DNA of 8,170 nucleotides from contig JAQTRA010000040.1 in NCBI GenBank assembly GCA_028712045.1, positions 1 through 8,170 of the forward strand. Reading direction: 5' to 3'. The notes beneath the pieces were generated by a model. The model saw only the letters and a program-made list of their open reading frames with translations, was not told where the DNA came from and did not search any database. Shown here in pieces: positions 5,529 through 8,170 of this stretch (position 1 is the first letter of the stretch; each line of letters opens with the position of its first letter). Origin of the DNA: Candidatus Omnitrophota bacterium. Its GTDB lineage: Bacteria; Omnitrophota; Koll11; Gygaellales; Profunditerraquicolaceae. Both the position numbers and the translations under genes were made by a program.

Positions 5529-8087
5529 TTAACCTAGATAGATTTCAATCAAATTCAGCTTATTCGCTGCCAGGCCAATGATTACTTCGCGGGTAATAAC
5601 TAAATAGCGAGATTTATCAATCGGGAGGTTTTCTGAATTAAGCGAAACCTTAAGGATATGGTATTTGCCAAAACCAACCTTTTTAGGATTAAAAAACTTT
5701 ATTTTTATCCTGCGATTGGCGAAAATCCGTTCAACACTAACACAACTATCCTGGCGAAAATGTTCTGCGCTTAATTTTGGCTCAATTACCAGGTCGCCGT
5801 CTTGGCCCCTGACCCCAAAAACCTGAGTCAGCATGGTCAGCACAAACCAGCTGGCAGAGCCGGTCAGATACGGATACATCCCCCGGCCTTCGAGATTAAA
5901 ATACTCCGGTAAACCAGGATAGATCTTGCTCTTTGCCGTATCTGCAGCCATTTTATAAAGCGAATTTAAAGCTTTCCAACCCGCATCGGCATAACCCTGT
6001 TTATATAAAGCATAAGCAAACATCACCACCATATGGCTGAAGATTGCTCCGTTTTCTTTTTCTCCGTAGGCAAATGAAAATGCCCTGCCTAAATCATGCT
6101 GTTCTGCTTTAAAATCCGTGTTCAGGTGAATGCCCTTAGTTTGCGGATTAACTAAATATTTATTTACACTTTGTAAAATTTTCTCAATCTGCCATTCCTG
6201 AGCCAGGCCAGCCATTATCGGAAAAACCTGCCCGGTAAGGGTCATCTGCAGGCGGCCTCCCTTTTTACCTTCTAAGCGATGCTGACAATTATCATAGTAA
6301 CCATTGAAGAATCCGGCTTTTAACCACTCGGTATTGCGGATATGCTGTTTTATCCAAAGAGATTTAGATTCAAGATCTTTAGCGAGGGAAGCCACATCTA
6401 AATAAACTTTTTTACCCGAGATACTTATGGAAACTAAAGAAAGATATTTCTCTAAAATTTTATGTTTATCAGAAATTTTTTCAAAATTTAATTTTTTGAA
6501 TAAAACCTGCATTTCCTGGGCCACTTCTATCTTTTGCTTGCCGCTCTTAAGCAAAAGCTTAGAGAGCGTTTCCAAATTCTGCGCATACATCGCGCTGAAA
6601 CACACGCTTTCGCCGAACTCGCCGGCCATATCCAAGCCATCATTCCAATCCGCGCCTTCTAAGCGGATATGATTATGAGTGCCGACATTAAAAAATTGCA
6701 CTAAATTCTCAACCAGTAGATGCTCTAAGATTGTGCCGGAATAGACCTGATTAGTTTTAGTTTTTAATTTATTCCCGTATTCCTTATTCCAATTATGGTT
6801 AATTTCCTGAGTGCGTTTTATCTCATGATTACAGAAATAGCTGGCCGGCTCAAATAAAATATTCATATCGCCGGTTTCCTGGATATATAAATCCAGGGTT
6901 AAGAGCGGCCAGAGGCCATGGTCCATCCAGACCCGGCTGATATTATTACGGTCGGCAATAAATTCACCGGCGGATTTGCCGATTATTGTTGCATTAGACC
7001 CGTCGATCTTGACTCCGGCAAAATTACTAATCAATAAAGGCCTTACTTTTTGCGGATCACCCAGTATCAGGCCCAGGCAATCCTGCCAAAGGTCGCGCCA
7101 ACCGCGGCCGCCTTTACCATAATCATGGTCCGGCAGGAATGAACAACCGAAAATCTTTCTTAATGTCGGCTGGATATTCACCCAGCGTAACCAATTATCA
7201 AAATCTCTGTTAGCCGTTACAGCGTTTATCTTACGGCTTAGCTTACTCCAGGAATCTTTTGTTTCCGCCCAAGCAGCAGCAACTTTCGCCGGCCGGTTAA
7301 ATTTAGAAATTATTTTGTTTATTTCCGCTGTATCCCGGGCTATACCCATAACTACCGTATAGGTTCTTGACTGTTGCGGCTTTAAACTGATCTGTTTAAA
7401 ACTTAAACCGCCCATCGGTTCTTTACCCTGGATATTATTTAACTGCTCCGGGATATTCTTAAATACTGCTTCCGGGGCTTCCAGGTCTCCGGAATCACCG
7501 CAAAAAATTTCCTGTGTCGGATAAATCTTCTGCGCCGGCTTAAAAAACTGATCCCATCCTAAAACAAAATAATGGTCTTTATTGATTTTATGCCCGGCTT
7601 CATTAAATAAAAGGGTTGGTTTAGAGATTACTCCGAATTTATGCTTCGCCATCCGCTGTAATAAACTGGTAACATGGCGGTGATCGCGGATAGAATTAGC
7701 TCCCCGGCTGTACATCGGAATAGCCGCAGTAGGAATAAAGCTAATCTGCTTATTGGAAATATTGGAAAGCTTAACCTGCATTATTTCAATCGGCTCATTG
7801 CTCACCGGCACAAAAGAAAGAATTTCGGCTTTTAAACCTATAAATTTATTCTGCCGGATAATCTTTTGCCAAAGCAAACCCGCTTCCAAAAAAAAGCTAT
7901 CCTGTTTGATTTGTTTAAGGTCCTTGGATACGCCGGTAGCTGACCAAATCTTTTGCGGATTAATATATACCCAGAAATTGCGCGTTGAACGCTGATTTAC
8001 TAAATCAATACGCGAAACCGGAGATAAAAGAAAGGCATCGTGCCCGCTTTTAATATCTCCGTGTAAATCTGGCGTTACTGAAGACAT
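5529..8087 (-). CDS. GH94-type glycoside phosphorylase (cellobiose phosphorylase-like), main open frame
   Basis: The 852-codon frame encodes a family GH94 (formerly GT36) enzyme, which splits beta-linked glucosides with phosphate to a sugar 1-phosphate. Residues 1 to about 270 form the N-terminal beta-sandwich (RNFWVYINPQKIWSATG near 36-52). A helical linker follows, then an (alpha/alpha)6 barrel with GGRGWRDLWQDCLG (326-339) and GADWNDGLD (478-486), where Asp483 matches the general acid of cellobiose phosphorylase. MTLTGQVFP (615-623), YGEKENGAIFSH (674-685) and EGRGMYPYLTGSASW (733-747) are further family blocks; a beta-sheet C-terminus ends the protein. There is no signal peptide, so it is cytoplasmic. 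The exact substrate cannot be told. The ATG at 8085-8087 has no Shine-Dalgarno and follows an in-frame TGA directly; compared with cellobiose phosphorylases about 35 or more N-terminal residues seem missing, so this may not be the real start. Confidence 0.85.
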   Translation of the reverse strand: MSSVTPDLHGDIKSGHDAFLLSPVSRIDLVNQRSTRNFWVYINPQKIWSATGVSKDLKQIKQDSFFLEAGLLWQKIIRQNKFIGLKAEILSFVPVSNEPIEIMQVKLSNISNKQISFIPTAAIPMYSRGANSIRDHRHVTSLLQRMAKHKFGVISKPTLLFNEAGHKINKDHYFVLGWDQFFKPAQKIYPTQEIFCGDSGDLEAPEAVFKNIPEQLNNIQGKEPMGGLSFKQISLKPQQSRTYTVVMGIARDTAEINKIISKFNRPAKVAAAWAETKDSWSKLSRKINAVTANRDFDNWLRWVNIQPTLRKIFGCSFLPDHDYGKGGRGWRDLWQDCLGLILGDPQKVRPLLISNFAGVKIDGSNATIIGKSAGEFIADRNNISRVWMDHGLWPLLTLDLYIQETGDMNILFEPASYFCNHEIKRTQEINHNWNKEYGNKLKTKTNQVYSGTILEHLLVENLVQFFNVGTHNHIRLEGADWNDGLDMAGEFGESVCFSAMYAQNLETLSKLLLKSGKQKIEVAQEMQVLFKKLNFEKISDKHKILEKYLSLVSISISGKKVYLDVASLAKDLESKSLWIKQHIRNTEWLKAGFFNGYYDNCQHRLEGKKGGRLQMTLTGQVFPIMAGLAQEWQIEKILQSVNKYLVNPQTKGIHLNTDFKAEQHDLGRAFSFAYGEKENGAIFSHMVVMFAYALYKQGYADAGWKALNSLYKMAADTAKSKIYPGLPEYFNLEGRGMYPYLTGSASWFVLTMLTQVFGVRGQDGDLVIEPKLSAEHFRQDSCVSVERIFANRRIKIKFFNPKKVGFGKYHILKVSLNSENLPIDKSRYLVITREVIIGLAANKLNLIEIYLG

Positions 8088-8170
8088 TCAGCGTTCGTTA
8101 CTAAGAGGCAAATAAAGATTCTTAAATTTATCCGCGCAGGCCGAAGAAAAATTACCGGAATTATCGGTAA
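8088..8170 (-). pseudogene. Probable N-terminal part of the GH94 gene, separated by an in-frame TGA; runs off the window edge
   Basis: Upstream of the GH94 ATG the same frame is open to the edge of the window for 26 codons, ending DKFKNLYLPLSNER before TGA (8090-8088). It has no start codon inside the window. The sense of the peptide fits the start of the beta-sandwich in this GH94 subfamily, where I recall a PL-x-NE-x-G-(L/M) segment just before SSVTPDL. A glycine codon GGA changed to TGA would restore a continuous protein. Other possibilities are a real nonsense mutation, a base error in the assembly, or simply the end of an unrelated upstream gene with a TGAATG junction. The 83 bases do not settle it. 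Confidence 0.45.

Noticed and set aside
8088..8090. General reassignment of UGA to glycine or tryptophan (codes 25 or 4)
   Set aside because: The remaining frames, more than 2,000 codons in all, contain no in-frame TGA, and tryptophan and glycine use ordinary codons. A genome-wide sense UGA would appear often.
8040..8090. UGA read as selenocysteine in the GH94 gene
   Set aside because: The family position looks like glycine rather than cysteine, and no convincing SECIS-like hairpin was seen just after the codon.

Overview
The window comes from a bacterium of moderate GC content. All nine protein genes and one tRNA gene lie on the minus strand, closely packed and often overlapping. My best guess at lineage is the Omnitrophota/PVC neighbourhood or a similar uncultured phylum. 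The reasons are a 36-residue AURKAIP1/COX24-like basic protein starting MPCGKKRKR, a split two-gene transketolase, a GGGGACGTCC-type palindromic repeat of the kind I associate with such genomes, and a GH94 phosphorylase. This is recognition from memory, not a search result.

In the direction of transcription (high to low coordinates), the window opens with a GH94-type glycoside phosphorylase (5529-8087). Its N-terminal part seems to continue past an in-frame TGA into the window edge (8088-8170). Next comes an 80-bp gap holding a very good sigma70-type promoter (TTTACA, 17 bp, TATAAT; 5491-5519), then hisG (4564-5448). A short hairpin-rich spacer (4514-4557) follows, then the 36-aa basic protein (4389-4499) and an exported eight-repeat TPR protein (3428-4402). 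After these come the two transketolase halves (2617-3438 and 1682-2617), ispE (784-1671), an unusual spoVG with an inserted zinc ribbon (366-773), and tRNA-Gln(UUG) (285-358). The last items are a pair of inverted REP-like hairpins (175-275) and the start of glmU (1-165, cut by the window edge).

From the 36-aa gene to the tRNA, neighbours overlap or are separated by at most about 10 bases, so this block looks like one operon. It may be driven from the hisG promoter or from a start I cannot see. The order ispE - spoVG - glmU matches the well-known Bacillus ispE-purR-yabJ-spoVG-glmU-prs neighbourhood, and a tRNA-Gln next to ispE recalls the ispE-tRNA-Gln-prs order of some other phyla. The metabolic link is plausible: transketolase feeds ribose-5-phosphate and hence PRPP, which HisG uses. 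IspE (isoprenoid carrier) and GlmU (UDP-GlcNAc) both serve the cell envelope.

Most of the window is housekeeping. Parts worth a second look are the in-frame TGA before the GH94 gene, the zinc-ribbon SpoVG, the REP-like pair next to the glmU start, and the unlisted small basic protein with a structured leader. No stretch over 300 bases lacks a gene. I see no CRISPR array, insertion sequence, prophage or defence system.
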